Assembly: GCF_001854805.1 (NCBI RefSeq)
Contig: NZ_MBLO01000025.1
Coordinates: 59,102-123,101 of the forward strand
From: Pseudofrankia coriaricola
Lineage (GTDB): Bacteria; Actinomycetota; Actinomycetes; Frankiales; Frankiaceae
Direction of reading: 5' to 3'
DNA length: 64,000 nt
In this document: positions 1 to 9,500 of the stretch, in pieces
How the letters are laid out: every line of letters begins with the position of its first letter
Numbering within the stretch: position 1 is the first letter of the stretch
Position numbers and translations under genes: made by a program
The notes under the pieces: generated by a model
The model's input: only the letters and a program-made list of their open reading frames with translations
Databases searched by the model: none
Told to the model about the DNA's origin: nothing

Positions 1-18
1 ACGGAGCGAACCAGAGAC

Positions 19-231
19 TCAGCGGTCCTGATCGTCTTCGTCCTCGTCGAGGTACGCACTGTAGTCGTAGTCGTCATCCGTGTTCGGATCGTCGTCCTCG
101 GTGGGGTCCCGAGTGGTCGATCCAGAGCCGCCCAGATCCGCCTTGAGTCGGTCGAGATCCATCGTTGGCGAGCTGTACTTGAGCTCGCGGGCGACTTTCG
201 TCTGCTTGGCCTTTGCTCGGCCGCGCCCCAT
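19..231 (-). CDS. DUF3073 family protein
   Basis: A 70-residue protein starting MGRGRAKAKQTKVARELKYSS, which I recognise as the conserved actinobacterial DUF3073 family. The N-terminus is basic. The C-terminal half is very acidic, with runs of Asp/Glu and Tyr. The start has a purine-rich ribosome site (GAGGGGG) upstream. The gene sits beside the valine dehydrogenase gene and near bldC, as in Streptomyces. Its function is unknown. The family assignment is firm; no role is inferred. Confidence 0.9.
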   Translation of the reverse strand: MGRGRAKAKQTKVARELKYSSPTMDLDRLKADLGGSGSTTRDPTEDDDPNTDDDYDYSAYLDEDEDDQDR

Positions 232-691
232 GGCTCGACCCCCTCGAACATGACGACGGGGACCCGCCCCGGTGCTCTAACTGTCTCGTGCCTACCGAGA
301 CTACAGGGATCGCGGGCCGGTCGGCACGCCAACCCGACAGTTGACTGCGGCTGCCACGCGAAGACGCGCTGAGGGCGCCGCTCGCGCCTCGCCCGCGGCG
401 GTCGCTAGGAGGCGCGCGGGGCGCGCCGCTCGCGCCTCGCCTGTCGGACGCTCCGCACCCGACCTGCCTGATTCCGGCTTAACGTGCTCTGCCGGGCCCG
501 GTCTTCGCGGGGCCCGAAGTGCTGGTTGGGTGTCGCTCGCGGGTCACTTGGCGGGCCACTCGTGCCTCGTATCGGTTGGACCCCGACTGCCTGGTTTCGG
601 CTCAATAGCGTGACTCACATAACATCGGAGCGGGCGGTCGAACGTGGCCCGACGAATATCGGACGGGCGGTTGCGGCGATCGGCCGCGCGG
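232..691. other. Intergenic region with degenerate direct repeats
   Basis: No convincing gene is seen between the DUF3073 gene and the vdh stop. The stretch holds an exact 19-bp direct repeat at 375-393 and 423-441. Two further related segments around 455-485 and 580-607 share the words GACTGCCTG/GACCTGCCTG followed by a TTCCGGCT/TTCGGCT tail. It looks like a decayed tandem repeat of roughly 50-120 bp units. The open frames here have no recognisable content. Confidence 0.5.
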
Positions 692-1813
692 CTAGGGAAG
701 CAGGATGCGCCGTAGGCGGCCAATCCCCGCGATCCGGCGCTCGGCGAGGGTCACGGCGGCGGCGCCCGGGGTCTGTCCCTCTGCGTCGGCCAGCTCAAAG
801 ACGTCCTGAGTCGTCGTGAAGATCCGGGATGCGGCCGCCTTGGCCCGATCGACCCGGTAGCCCCCGATCTCGTCGGCGACCTGGATTAGGCCGCCAGCGT
901 TCACGACGAAGTCCGGCGCATAGAGGATGCCGGCCTCGGCGAGCAGCTTGTCGATGCCAGGGTGGGCCAGCTGGTTGTTGGCCCCGCCACAGACCACCCG
1001 GGCACGTAGCCACCCGACGGCCGCCTCGGTGAGCACGCCGCCGAGCGCGCACGGCGAGTAGATATCGGCTGGCGCCCCGATCAGCGCATCCGGATCGCCC
1101 ACGATCTCGACCTCGGGATGCACATCGTGCAGGTGCACCAGCGCGGCCGGGTTGACGTCGGCCACGAGCACCTTCGCCCCGTCCTCCAGTAGATGCCCGA
1201 CGAGCCGGGCGCCTACCTTGCCGACGCCGCTGACCGCGACCGTCCGGCCCTCGAGGCTGGGGCTGCCCCACAGACGCGCGGCACAGGCCCGCATTCCCTC
1301 GAAGACGCCGTAGGCCGTCATCACTCCAGAGTCCCCGGACCCGCCGTGCGCCGGCGAGCGGCCGACGACCCACCTGGCCTCACGGGCCACGATGTCCATG
1401 TCGGTCGGGTAGGTGCCGACGTCGCAGGCGGTGATGTACCGGCCGCCTAGCGAGGCGACGAACCGTCCGTAGGCGCGCAGCAGCGCCTCGGAGGAGTCTC
1501 TGGCCGGGTCGCCGATGATGACCGCCTTGCCGCCGCCGAGGTCGAGGCCGGCACAGGCGGCCTTGTAGGCCATCGCCCTGGACAGCGCCAGGGCGTCGGC
1601 GAGCGCCGCGGACTCGTCCGGATAGGTGTGGAACCTGGTGCCGCCGAGTGCGGGGCCCAGCGCGGTCGAGTAGATGGCGATGATGGCGCGCAGCCCGGAG
1701 GTGGGGTCGGAGCAGAAGACCACCTGCTCGTGCTCGGCGCCGGCGTCGAAGACCGAGGAGGTGACCCCCGTCCCCTTGACCAGGTTCGACCCGGACGCAG
1801 ACACCTGTGTCAT
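692..1813 (-). CDS. vdh: Valine (Glu/Leu/Phe/Val-type) dehydrogenase
   Basis: NAD-dependent oxidative deamination of branched-chain amino acids is the expected reaction, and the protein should be cytosolic. The 373-residue length is normal for the family. The N-terminal dimerisation/substrate domain carries MAYKAA (Lys84), LGGGKAV (Lys96, the catalytic lysine region) and the DVGT segment (Asp131). The C-terminal Rossmann domain has the [11 protein letters not shown] dinucleotide fingerprint near residue 194. The start at 1813 leaves a full-length N-terminus. Neighbours (DUF3073 downstream, a conserved gene and bldC upstream) match the Streptomyces vdh locus, which favours valine dehydrogenase over leucine or phenylalanine dehydrogenase. 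Substrate specificity is inferred from synteny. Confidence 0.9.
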   Translation of the reverse strand: MTQVSASGSNLVKGTGVTSSVFDAGAEHEQVVFCSDPTSGLRAIIAIYSTALGPALGGTRFHTYPDESAALADALALSRAMAYKAACAGLDLGGGKAVIIGDPARDSSEALLRAYGRFVASLGGRYITACDVGTYPTDMDIVAREARWVVGRSPAHGGSGDSGVMTAYGVFEGMRACAARLWGSPSLEGRTVAVSGVGKVGARLVGHLLEDGAKVLVADVNPAALVHLHDVHPEVEIVGDPDALIGAPADIYSPCALGGVLTEAAVGWLRARVVCGGANNQLAHPGIDKLLAEAGILYAPDFVVNAGGLIQVADEIGGYRVDRAKAAASRIFTTTQDVFELADAEGQTPGAAAVTLAERRIAGIGRLRRILLP

Positions 1814-2215
1814 GGCCGAACCCTACGGCGCGCCCCAACCGTCGGCGCCGTGACGCGGGATCGACCTCCCCAGCCCTCGCCGATCGCCGATCGCAGGAAT
1901 CGGCCGTCTACTGCATGTCCTCATGGTGTAACCATTAGCAACTGGCAATCTGCGCAAACTGGACAGGGGCCGCGCGACTAGCAAGCGCACCCTGGCTGCG
2001 GCAAGCGACAGCGTCTTTAGCGCAATATCGACACAACCAGGTCCCCCGGGTCGGCCCCACGCCAGCCACGGCTATACGCCTGTAGCCGGCCCCACCCTCG
2101 GAGGGCGCGAAGCGTCCGACCCGGGGCGAGCGCGTTCAGCGCCTCGCCGCCTTCGCGCCCTCGTCTGACGGGATAGCCTCGCCTCGGCGGATTGGCCGGG
2201 AGGGGGGTTGGAGCG
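1814..2215. promoter_or_regulatory. Divergent intergenic region between vdh and the 2216 gene
   Basis: About 400 bases separate two divergently read genes, so promoters for both should lie here. The stretch at 1920-1965 is AT-richer than its surroundings. No -10/-35 pair or operator could be assigned with confidence. Confidence 0.4.
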
Positions 2216-3046
2216 GTGCCTATCGTCTCTCCAGCGGCATACCTGCGCGTCTATGAGCCGCTCGCCGCTTTCTCGCCGGCCGAGCGGCTGCGCTGGCAGC
2301 GGTACGCGGCCACGGCTCCGCCGTCGCGCCGCGCGGGTGCCCGCAGGGAGCGCATGGTCGCTCTGGTCGCGATCGTGCGCCCGACGTTGGACGTCGCCGG
2401 CGAGTCCGCGTTCGTGCAGATGGTCGACGGTCTGATGTTCGTCTGCCCGTGGTCGACGCAGCTGCGGGTGTGGCAGGCGGCGATGGAGTTCCGTGGCGGG
2501 ATGCCCGAGCGGATCGCCGAGGTCTTCCTGCCGCGCCGGATCGTCGACCCGGCGGAGATCGAGCTGGACCGCTGGCGCGCCCGCCGCCCGGAGCTGAAGG
2601 TCCATATCCAGACCTCGACCTGGTCGGTGCCCACGTCCTGGTTTCTGCTCTTCGACTCGGCCGAGCGAATGCTGGTCACCGGCGACACGGCCGAGCGCTC
2701 CATGGTCTACCGGACCGAGATCGGGCTCGCCCGGCGGCGGATCGCCGAGGCGGTCGAGACGCTGGCGGCGATGCGCGACACCATGCCGGATGCTTCCGCC
2801 GTCGAGGGCGTGACGGAGCTGGCCCGATGGCTGGAGATCTTCCACCCGCGCAGCAGGGTCGAGCTGGACTACGACGGCCTGGTCGAATTGCTCGATGACG
2901 AGGTGCTGCGCGGCGACAACTCCGTCGAAGACCTCACCGAGGCGGTCCGGGCGTTACGCCAAGGGCGAACAGACCGCGCGGCAGAGGCGTACGAGCGCGT
3001 GCTGGTCAGGTGGCGGCCCTTGCAGACAAGGGAATCCGCGAGCTGA
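2216..3046 (+). CDS. Conserved actinobacterial hypothetical protein
   Basis: About 276 residues from a GTG start at 2216, which has a purine-rich ribosome site (AGGGGGG at 2201-2207) at good spacing. A TTG at 2192 in the same frame is possible but lacks such a site. The N-terminal PAAYLRVYEPLAAF sequence resembles the conserved hypothetical gene lying between bldC and vdh in Streptomyces. No membrane segment or catalytic motif is seen. The sequence is rich in Arg, Glu and Trp and looks like a soluble helical protein. The function is unknown. Confidence 0.8.
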   Translation: MPIVSPAAYLRVYEPLAAFSPAERLRWQRYAATAPPSRRAGARRERMVALVAIVRPTLDVAGESAFVQMVDGLMFVCPWSTQLRVWQAAMEFRGGMPERIAEVFLPRRIVDPAEIELDRWRARRPELKVHIQTSTWSVPTSWFLLFDSAERMLVTGDTAERSMVYRTEIGLARRRIAEAVETLAAMRDTMPDASAVEGVTELARWLEIFHPRSRVELDYDGLVELLDDEVLRGDNSVEDLTEAVRALRQGRTDRAAEAYERVLVRWRPLQTRESAS

Positions 3047-3197
3047 TCGACGCGGTTGCTAACGCTGAGTCGCCACTCGCTTCGGACGAGCTGTGACTAG
3101 TCAGCAGATGGTCCCGACGTGCCATGTCCGAAATGCCCCCGAAGGATGCACGATCTGTATGGGACGGAGCGACGCTCTGTGACGGGAGGCCAACGCA

Positions 3198-3404
3198 ATG
3201 ACGACGAGAACGCCGGACGCCGAGCCCCTGCTGACTCCGGCCGAGGTGGCGACGATGTTTCGGGTTGATCCGAAGACTGTCACCCGGTGGGCCAAGGCTG
3301 GGAAGCTGACGTCGATCCGCACCCTTGGTGGCCACAGGCGCTACCGGGAGGCGGAGGTTCGGGCCTTGCTGAAGGGGGTCCCCAGTATGGGTGGTGACCT
3401 CTAG
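3198..3404 (+). CDS. bldC: BldC, MerR-like developmental regulator
   Basis: A 68-residue protein consisting of a single MerR/excisionase-type winged helix. The characteristic run from LLTPAEVATMF through the TRWAKAGKL recognition helix to LGGHRRY is complete, and no effector domain follows. This is essentially identical to BldC, which binds head-to-tail on direct repeats and controls entry into development in Streptomyces. A GGGAGG ribosome site precedes the ATG. The gene lies about 150 bp downstream of the 2216 gene in the same direction. Confidence 0.95.
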   Translation: MTTRTPDAEPLLTPAEVATMFRVDPKTVTRWAKAGKLTSIRTLGGHRRYREAEVRALLKGVPSMGGDL

Positions 3405-3684
3405 GCATCGACCAGTTCGGTACATGGTTTCCTGTTTGCCATCTTTCGGGTGGCTTCCCGCTAGCCCGCGTGACAACGGGCGCGCCATGTACCGACGGGG
3501 TGGGTGTCCGGTACGGCACGCCGACCTGCCAGCACCGACGACCCCGGTCGAAGGGCGGGGCCGTCGGGCTATCCGGCGTGCTTTACCGGCAATGTGCTCG
3601 CCCGTCCCACCGATTCGCCAGACCTCGCCAGGGTTGTCCGGCCAGGTCGACGCTGCCGCTCCAGGCAGACGGATCGGCGGGACC

Positions 3685-3709
3685 CCGGGGCGCCTGGCAG
3701 GCGCCCCGG
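3685..3709. terminator. Hairpin downstream of bldC (11-bp stem)
   Basis: Perfect 11-bp inverted repeat CCGGGGCGCCT / AGGCGCCCCGG around a 3-base loop. No T-run follows. It is a candidate transcription terminator or processing site. Confidence 0.45.
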
Positions 3710-3736
3710 TGGCCTGCGAATCTCCAGGCGTTCGAG

Positions 3737-3774
3737 GGGTGCCCGGCCCGGCCTTGACCGGCTGCCGGGCACCC
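3737..3774. terminator. Hairpin downstream of bldC (11-bp outer stem)
   Basis: Inverted repeat GGGTGCCCGGC / GCCGGGCACCC enclosing a 16-base segment that can itself pair (CCGG with CCGG). It is a candidate terminator without a T-run. Confidence 0.4.
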
Positions 3775-3901
3775 AGCTCCCCCGCTCCTGTCCCTGCTTC
3801 TGATCGAAGCGGTCTGACCCACGCGACCCGCCGGGCCGATCATCGGCCCAGTACGGCGGGCGCGTGCCGGTCAGCTGTTCAGCAAGGCACCACATGGACG
3901 A

Positions 3902-3930
3902 CGGGCGGCGCGCCCCAGGCGCGCCGCCCG
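3902..3930. terminator. Very strong hairpin (13-bp stem, CCA loop)
   Basis: Perfect inverted repeat CGGGCGGCGCGCC / GGCGCGCCGCCCG around a 3-base loop. It could terminate transcription from either side. No T-run follows. Confidence 0.5.
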
Positions 3931-4025
3931 ATCTCGTCTCCGGGCCGTTCTCGGCAGCTGCCCCCGCGGCTATGCGAGTGCTATGGCTCTGGGTTGGTGA
4001 CCTGACGCCGCGGGTGACCGTGCGG

Positions 4026-4045
4026 CGCGGAGGCGCGCCTCCGCG
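4026..4045. repeat. 20-bp perfect palindrome
   Basis: CGCGGAGGCG is followed directly by its reverse complement. It lies next to GAGCGAAGCGAC-type words and may be part of a dispersed repeat element upstream of the EAL gene. Confidence 0.5.
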
Positions 4046-4247
4046 GAGGCCCGGCCACGAGCGAAGCGACGTGGTTGGGCCGCAGCGGAGGTCGCCGTAG
4101 CGCCCGTGAGCGGAGGAGGACGGCGCGCGGAGGTCCCGTGGGAGCGAAGCGAGTACGGGGCCGTAGCGCGCCGCCCGCACGGAGCGAACCAAAGACAGAG
4201 AGGTGGCCAACCCGGGCATCGGGGGAATGCTGCTTTGGGGGTGAGCC

Positions 4248-5642
4248 GTGCCCAGGGAGCGGAGCTGGACGTTCGGGCCGATTCTCGATGTCCCGGTGCC
4301 AGACCGCACCATCGCCGACCTGCTGGAGGCAGTCCGGCTCCGGCTGCGGATGGACGTCGCCTGGCTCGCTCGTGCCGAGGAGGACCTGCTGGTCATCGAG
4401 GCGCTCGACGGCGACGGCGAGTCGTTCGGCATCATCCCCGGGGCGACCCTCCGCGGCGCCGCCAGCTACTTCGCGTTGGTGCTGGCGGGCGAATGCCCCG
4501 ACATCATCCGCGACGCCCACGCGCATATGCCCGCCGAGACGCTGCCGGCCAGCGGCGAGCTGAGGGCCGGCGCGTACGCGGCGGTGCCCGTGTTCGAGCG
4601 TGACGGGTCGATCTACGGCGTGCTCGCGGCGCTGTCCCATACCCCGCGCCCCGACCTTCAGGTACGCGACGGGCGGTTCCTCCGCCTGGTCGCGGAGGTG
4701 GTCACCGACTCCGTCTCGGATCTGCACCGAGTCTGGGAGCGGCGCACCGCGTTCTGGGACCGGGTCAGCGAGCTCATCGACAGTGGCGGCCCCACCATGG
4801 TCTTCCAGCCGATCGCGGACCTTGGGGCCGGCGGCCGGATCGTGGGCGTGGAGGCGCTGGCGCGCTTCCCGTCCGACGTGACAGAGACCGCCGGCACTGA
4901 CGAGGCCGGCGCGCGGGCCGACGCGTCCGCCCGCAAGGGCTCCCGGGCGGACGCGGAGGTGCCGGCGGACGTCTTGGCAGCGGCGCGAGCGACCGCCGCG
5001 ACGGTCTGGGACTGCTCGACCGGCCGGCACGAACCCGGTGAGGTCGGCGCCAGTGAGCCGGAGCAGTGGTTCGCCGGCGCGGCGGCGGTCGGGCTCGGTA
5101 CTGAGCTGGAACTGGCCGCCGTGCGTGCCGCGCTCGCCAACCTGCCGCGCCTGCCGCCGGACGTGTTCATGTCGGTCAACGTCTCTCCAAGCACGGTTGG
5201 ACCGGAGCTGGTCGAGCTGATCCGGGACGTCGAGCCGCGCCGGTTGCTGCTGGAAATCACCGAGCACACCCGGATCAAGGAGGATTCAGAGGTGTTCCGC
5301 ACGCTCGCGGAGCTGCGCGCGCGTGGGGTGAGGATCGGTGCAGACGATGTCGGCTCCGGCTATGCGGGCCTTTCCCGGTTCCTGGCGTTACGCCCCGATC
5401 TGGTGAAGATGGACCACTACCTCACCCACGGGATCGACGCCGATCCGGCGCGCCGAGCCGTCGCCAGCGCTCTCATTCAGGTCGCGGACGAGATCGGCGC
5501 CAGCGTGCTCGCGGAGGGCATCGAGACCGAGGCGGAGCTGGCCACCCTGCGCGCGACCCGCGTCCAGCTCGGTCAGGGCAACCACATCGCGCGGCCGGCG
5601 GCGCTGCCCATGGACCTGCGGCGGGCGCCAAGGCACCCCTGA
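4248..5642 (+). CDS. GAF-EAL domain protein (c-di-GMP phosphodiesterase type)
   Basis: A 464-residue soluble protein starting at GTG 4248 behind a GGGGGTGA ribosome site. Residues about 15-160 look like a GAF-type sensor domain. Residues about 180-455 form an EAL domain. Catalytic positions appear present: EALARF (the EAL motif with its ExLxR), SVNVSP, LEITE, ADDVGSG, LVKMD and EGIETE. It should therefore hydrolyse c-di-GMP to pGpG or at least bind it. An insertion of about 80 residues, rich in Ala, Glu and Asp, separates EALARF from the rest. The usual C-terminal QGYxxxRP is QGNHIARP here, a small deviation that may affect activity. It appears monocistronic. Confidence 0.88.
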   Translation: MPRERSWTFGPILDVPVPDRTIADLLEAVRLRLRMDVAWLARAEEDLLVIEALDGDGESFGIIPGATLRGAASYFALVLAGECPDIIRDAHAHMPAETLPASGELRAGAYAAVPVFERDGSIYGVLAALSHTPRPDLQVRDGRFLRLVAEVVTDSVSDLHRVWERRTAFWDRVSELIDSGGPTMVFQPIADLGAGGRIVGVEALARFPSDVTETAGTDEAGARADASARKGSRADAEVPADVLAAARATAATVWDCSTGRHEPGEVGASEPEQWFAGAAAVGLGTELELAAVRAALANLPRLPPDVFMSVNVSPSTVGPELVELIRDVEPRRLLLEITEHTRIKEDSEVFRTLAELRARGVRIGADDVGSGYAGLSRFLALRPDLVKMDHYLTHGIDADPARRAVASALIQVADEIGASVLAEGIETEAELATLRATRVQLGQGNHIARPAALPMDLRRAPRHP

Positions 5643-5649
5643 CCTCCCA

Positions 5650-5795
5650 GCAGACCTCCCAGATCGCTGACCTCCCAGATCGGCTCCGCCGATCCGGCAG
5701 GGACCCTGTCGCCGATCCGGCAGGGACCCCGGCTCCGAGATCCGGCAGGGACCCGGTCGGGCGCTGAGCCCGCCGATCCGGCAGCGACCCTGCTC
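5650..5795. repeat. Array of GATCCGGCAGGGACCC repeats after the EAL gene
   Basis: Four near-identical copies of GATCCGGCAGGGACCC occur at about 5690, 5714, 5739 and 5775, preceded by three GACCTCCCAG units. A closely related array lies at about 43395-43520. Both loci share an exact 24-bp run (5659-5682 and 43412-43435). There is no sign of coding. It is a candidate dispersed intergenic repeat. Confidence 0.75.
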
Positions 5796-5834
5796 CGCAC
5801 GTGGTTCCGGGCCCGAGGCAGAGGTCGGTGTCGC

Positions 5835-6488
5835 TCAGACGCCTATCGGCTGGTAGTCGGCCACCCGGACGGTGCTCAGGGCGAGGCCGCCCACCCCCAG
5901 GTGAATGCCGTCCAGGGCGATCCAGCCGCCGTCCGTCTCGGCGAACGCCGCCCAGGCCGGGCCGTGCTGGCGGACCCGGAACGGCAGCTCCACGTCATCG
6001 ACCGGGAGGGAGACCGTGATCCAGTCTTCGGCGTCCAGGTTGCCCGACAACCAGCCAGCCAGCTCCAGTTGGTAACGCCACCATTCCTGCCGGTCCGGTG
6101 AGTCGGCAGGGAAGTCCGGGGCCACCGCGTGCAGCATGCTCTGCTGCGCCCAGCCGATAGCGTCATCGGCCACCGTCGGAGCATGGCGAACCTCGCCGAA
6201 CCGCATCGCGGGCAGCCGGGGCACCGTTGTCACGATCACCCGCGGCCCCAGGTGGGTCGCGTCACCATGGCCGAGGCAGACCCGCCACACCTGCTCCGAG
6301 TGAGGCCGTCGGGTATCCCACAGCTCCAACCAACGTGGCTCGAGAAGACCGGGCAGTAGACCGAAAACGGGGAAACCGGCGGATAGGGGCAGCAGCAGTC
6401 CCGGCATCGCAACAGTGTGCAGCCTGGCAGCCCCACGCCGGGAGCCTGTCCCGACCACATTCAGGCCAATCCGTCCCTGGATGTCCAT
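5835..6488 (-). CDS. Hypothetical protein
   Basis: A 217-residue frame with a GAGG ribosome site six bases before ATG 6488. It lies 33 bases downstream of the kinase stop, so it may be co-transcribed with the kinase. The sequence has Trp-rich segments (EPRWLELWD, QEWWRYQLELAGWL) and a C-terminal segment with alternating polar and hydrophobic residues suggestive of beta strands. No signal peptide or catalytic motif is evident. I do not recognise the family. A downstream ATG at 6407 is an alternative start. Confidence 0.6.
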   Translation of the reverse strand: MDIQGRIGLNVVGTGSRRGAARLHTVAMPGLLLPLSAGFPVFGLLPGLLEPRWLELWDTRRPHSEQVWRVCLGHGDATHLGPRVIVTTVPRLPAMRFGEVRHAPTVADDAIGWAQQSMLHAVAPDFPADSPDRQEWWRYQLELAGWLSGNLDAEDWITVSLPVDDVELPFRVRQHGPAWAAFAETDGGWIALDGIHLGVGGLALSTVRVADYQPIGV

Positions 6489-6521
6489 CCCGTCCTCGGT
6501 GTATGCGCGCCGACGCGTGCG

Positions 6522-9500
6522 TTACTGGCCCCAGGCCAGGACGGCGGGACCGACGCCGGCCAGGTTGCGGGCGGCGAGAGTGATGCGGAAGTAAGGGTCG
6601 GCTGGGCCGGGCGCGGTCCGGGTGTAGCTGTGCCCGGTCACGCTGACCGTCTCCGAGGTGACACCGGACGGGCCGGTCCGGTAGATCGTCAGGTCGTAGG
6701 TCAGCGAGATCTGGTTCCCACCCACGTTGGCCGGCGTATCCCAGTTGATGATGAGATGGCCGTGGCCGTCCGGGATGGACAGCAGTCCCCGAGGCTCGCT
6801 GGGCGGCACACAGCCACGGGCCTTCATCGGCGACGACGTCGGGGAGGAACCGCCCGGGCCGACCGCCTGCACGGTCACGCTGACCTCGGAACATCCGTCG
6901 ACCGAGATCTGGAAAATACCCGGCTTGGTCAGGCTGCGCACTCCGCCGGGGCTCGACGTCACCCGGTAGGACGTCACCGAGCCGCCGTCGAACGGTGCGA
7001 TGACCGTGACGGTCACACCGGCGGGCACCGACTGCAGCCACAGCCCCGGCACCCCCGGCCGTGCCTTCGCGTCGGGGGGCGCCGCTCCGGCCGGGCTGGT
7101 GGCGGCTGCCGGCGGCTGTCCGGCGGAGGCCGCCGGCGACGGAGAGGGGGTGCCGGCGGCGACTGTGCCGCTCGCGCCCGGCGCGCCGACAGCCGGCGCC
7201 GCGGAGGAGGCGGGTGATGCCGGTGCCGCGTCGGCGGTGTCGACAGTCGCGGCGCCACCGGTCGAACGCAGGGCAAGCGGCACCAGCGTGGCCAGCAGCG
7301 CGACGACGGCGGCGACGACGATCGTGGTGATCCGCCGCCGGCGGGCGCCGCGACGAGCGGCCCGCGCGCGTGCCCGCGCGCCGGGAGACCGGGCGGGTGC
7401 GTCGGCCGTCTCCGTGGTGTCGACCTTCGCGTCGTCCATCTCGTCCGGCGCCGTATCGGCCGACGAACCAGCGGCGATGGCCAGCGGAGCCGGCTCGAAC
7501 GTCCCGCGATTGGGAGCGGCTGTCGCGGCGGCCAAGGGGGCCAGCGCCGTCGAGGACTCCGGCACGGCCGGCACCGCCGGCGAGGACGCCGTCAGTCCGC
7601 CAGCCGGCTTCCGGACCTGCTCGATCAGCTTCGCCGATCGAGCAGGAACCCCGGACCCGGAGGCGATCCCGGGGCCGACCAGGGAGGTGCCCGGCCTCAC
7701 GGCCAGGGCGGTCTCGGTGGTCTCGTTGGGTTCGTCCGCCGGGTCGAGATCGACCTCGCCGTCCCAGAGCGTGTGCAGCTCGGCGATCCTGATGGGCTGG
7801 AGCGCCGCTTCGGACCGGCCGCCGGTCTCCTGTATCCAGCCCGGCCCCACGTCGATCACGCCGTCGCCGTCGATCTCCGTCGCCGCGGCGCGGGCGGCGA
7901 GGACGTCGGGAGGCAGCAGCTCCGTGATGGCCGCCACCGGGTCGAAGCGCGGCGCGAGCACCAGTTCGGCTCCCGTGGCGGCGGGGCTGCCGAGGTCGGG
8001 GGCGGCCGCCTCCGTCTGGGCCTCGAGCTCCTCGTCGTCGGCGAGCGCCGCCTCGTCAACGACCGGGTCGTTCGCGAACGGGCCGTCGTCCGGCGCGTCG
8101 TCCTCGACCGCCGCCGGCTGAGCGGTGGGATCGGTGATCTCGGCGACGGTGATCTCGGCCGCTGTGACCTCGGCGACGGTGATCTCAGCCGCTGTGACCT
8201 CAGCGACGGTGATCTCAGCGACGCCCGGGACGTCATCGAGGTCCTCGATGGCGATGTCGACGTCCGCGAGCGGCTCGGCGATGACGAACACGTCCCGCGC
8301 CGGTGGAGCCGTCGGCACCACGTCCACCAGATCGTCCGCGGCCGGCCTGGTCACCTCGGTCACGGCCGGGAGCGGTTCCGCCACGTCGCCGGGCCCCAGC
8401 GGGTCCGTCGGTGACGAGGTCAGCGCGTCGTCCGTGGGCCGCCCGGCGGACGGAACATCCCTGGCGGTGACCGTGGTCCTCGGCATGGGGATGTCGAGGA
8501 CGGCTGGCGCGACCAGGTCCTCCATGGCCGGCTCGGCGGCCGGCGGCACGTCCGGGAGGGGTTCCGCGCGGTCCCCGAGTCCCAGCGGGTTCATCGGCGA
8601 AAGGTCTGGGAGGTCCTCGGGACCGGGACCTGGACCGGCAGGCGGCAGGTCGAGGACGGAGTAACTGGCCGCCGCCGACGCGGGGATGTCGAGGACGGCC
8701 GGCGCGACCAGGTCGTCCATGGCCGGCTCGGCGGCCGGCGGCGCGTCCGAGGAGATCTCAAGGAGTTCCCCAAGTCCCAACGGGTCCGTCGGCGAGATAT
8801 CCAGCGGGTCGTCGACATCCGGCCCGATGGGCGCTATGTCGACGACCGGGTACTCGGCCGCCGGCATGGGGATGTCGAGGACCGCGGGCACCACGAGGCC
8901 GTCCGCGGGCGGTTCCGCCGTGGTGTGGAGGCTCGGCGGGACAGCCCGCGCCGTGTCGACCGCATCGCCCGGGGCCGGTTCAGCGACCGGTTCAGCGGCC
9001 GGCGCCGCCTCGACGACGGCGGCCAGGACGGCGTCAGGACCCGGCGGAGTCGCCGGTGCGGCGTCCGCCTGACCCGGCGGAGTCGCCGGTGCGGCGTCCG
9101 CCTGGTCGTCTGTCGCCGGCCCGGCCGGTGTGAGCACGTCGAGCGCTGGCTCCGCGGTGACACCCGGCCCGTGCGCGGGCGCGCCGGGTGCGGTGTCGAC
9201 GACCGACTCCACCGAGATCGGTCCGACCTCGGCCGGTGCGATGGAACTCGATGCCACGACGGACGTCGCGTCCGCGGAAACCACCTGAACCAGGTCGGGC
9301 GTCGCCGGCGGATCCACCGCCGACCGATCCACCGCCGACGGGTCCACCGGGTCTGCCGGCGGTACCGGAGCACCGGCCAGCGCTTCCGCGGCCACGAGTC
9401 CGGTCGGCTCGGACATCCAGGCGGGGACATCCGGCGCCGAGACCAGGAACCCCGGACCGGAGATCGACGGGGCCGGCAGGTTCGCGGGTGCCCCCGGGAG

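Larger units (their letters stand above)
3405..4247. other. Long intergenic region rich in GC hairpins
   Basis: About 840 bases without a convincing gene. Several open frames cross it on both strands but have no recognisable content and compete with each other. It contains four strong inverted repeats (listed separately) and GAGCGAAGCGA words at 4059 and 4144. The motif at 4180-4197 nearly repeats bases 1-18 of the window. It probably holds the bldC terminator, dispersed repeats and the promoter of the EAL gene. Confidence 0.5.

Noticed and set aside
3391..4435. Long open frames on both strands downstream of bldC
   Set aside because: They overlap each other, have no ribosome sites or family motifs and cross strong hairpins. 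High GC content alone keeps such frames open.
5650..5795. CRISPR array
   Set aside because: Repeat units are separated by only 5-20 bases with no spacer-length regularity.
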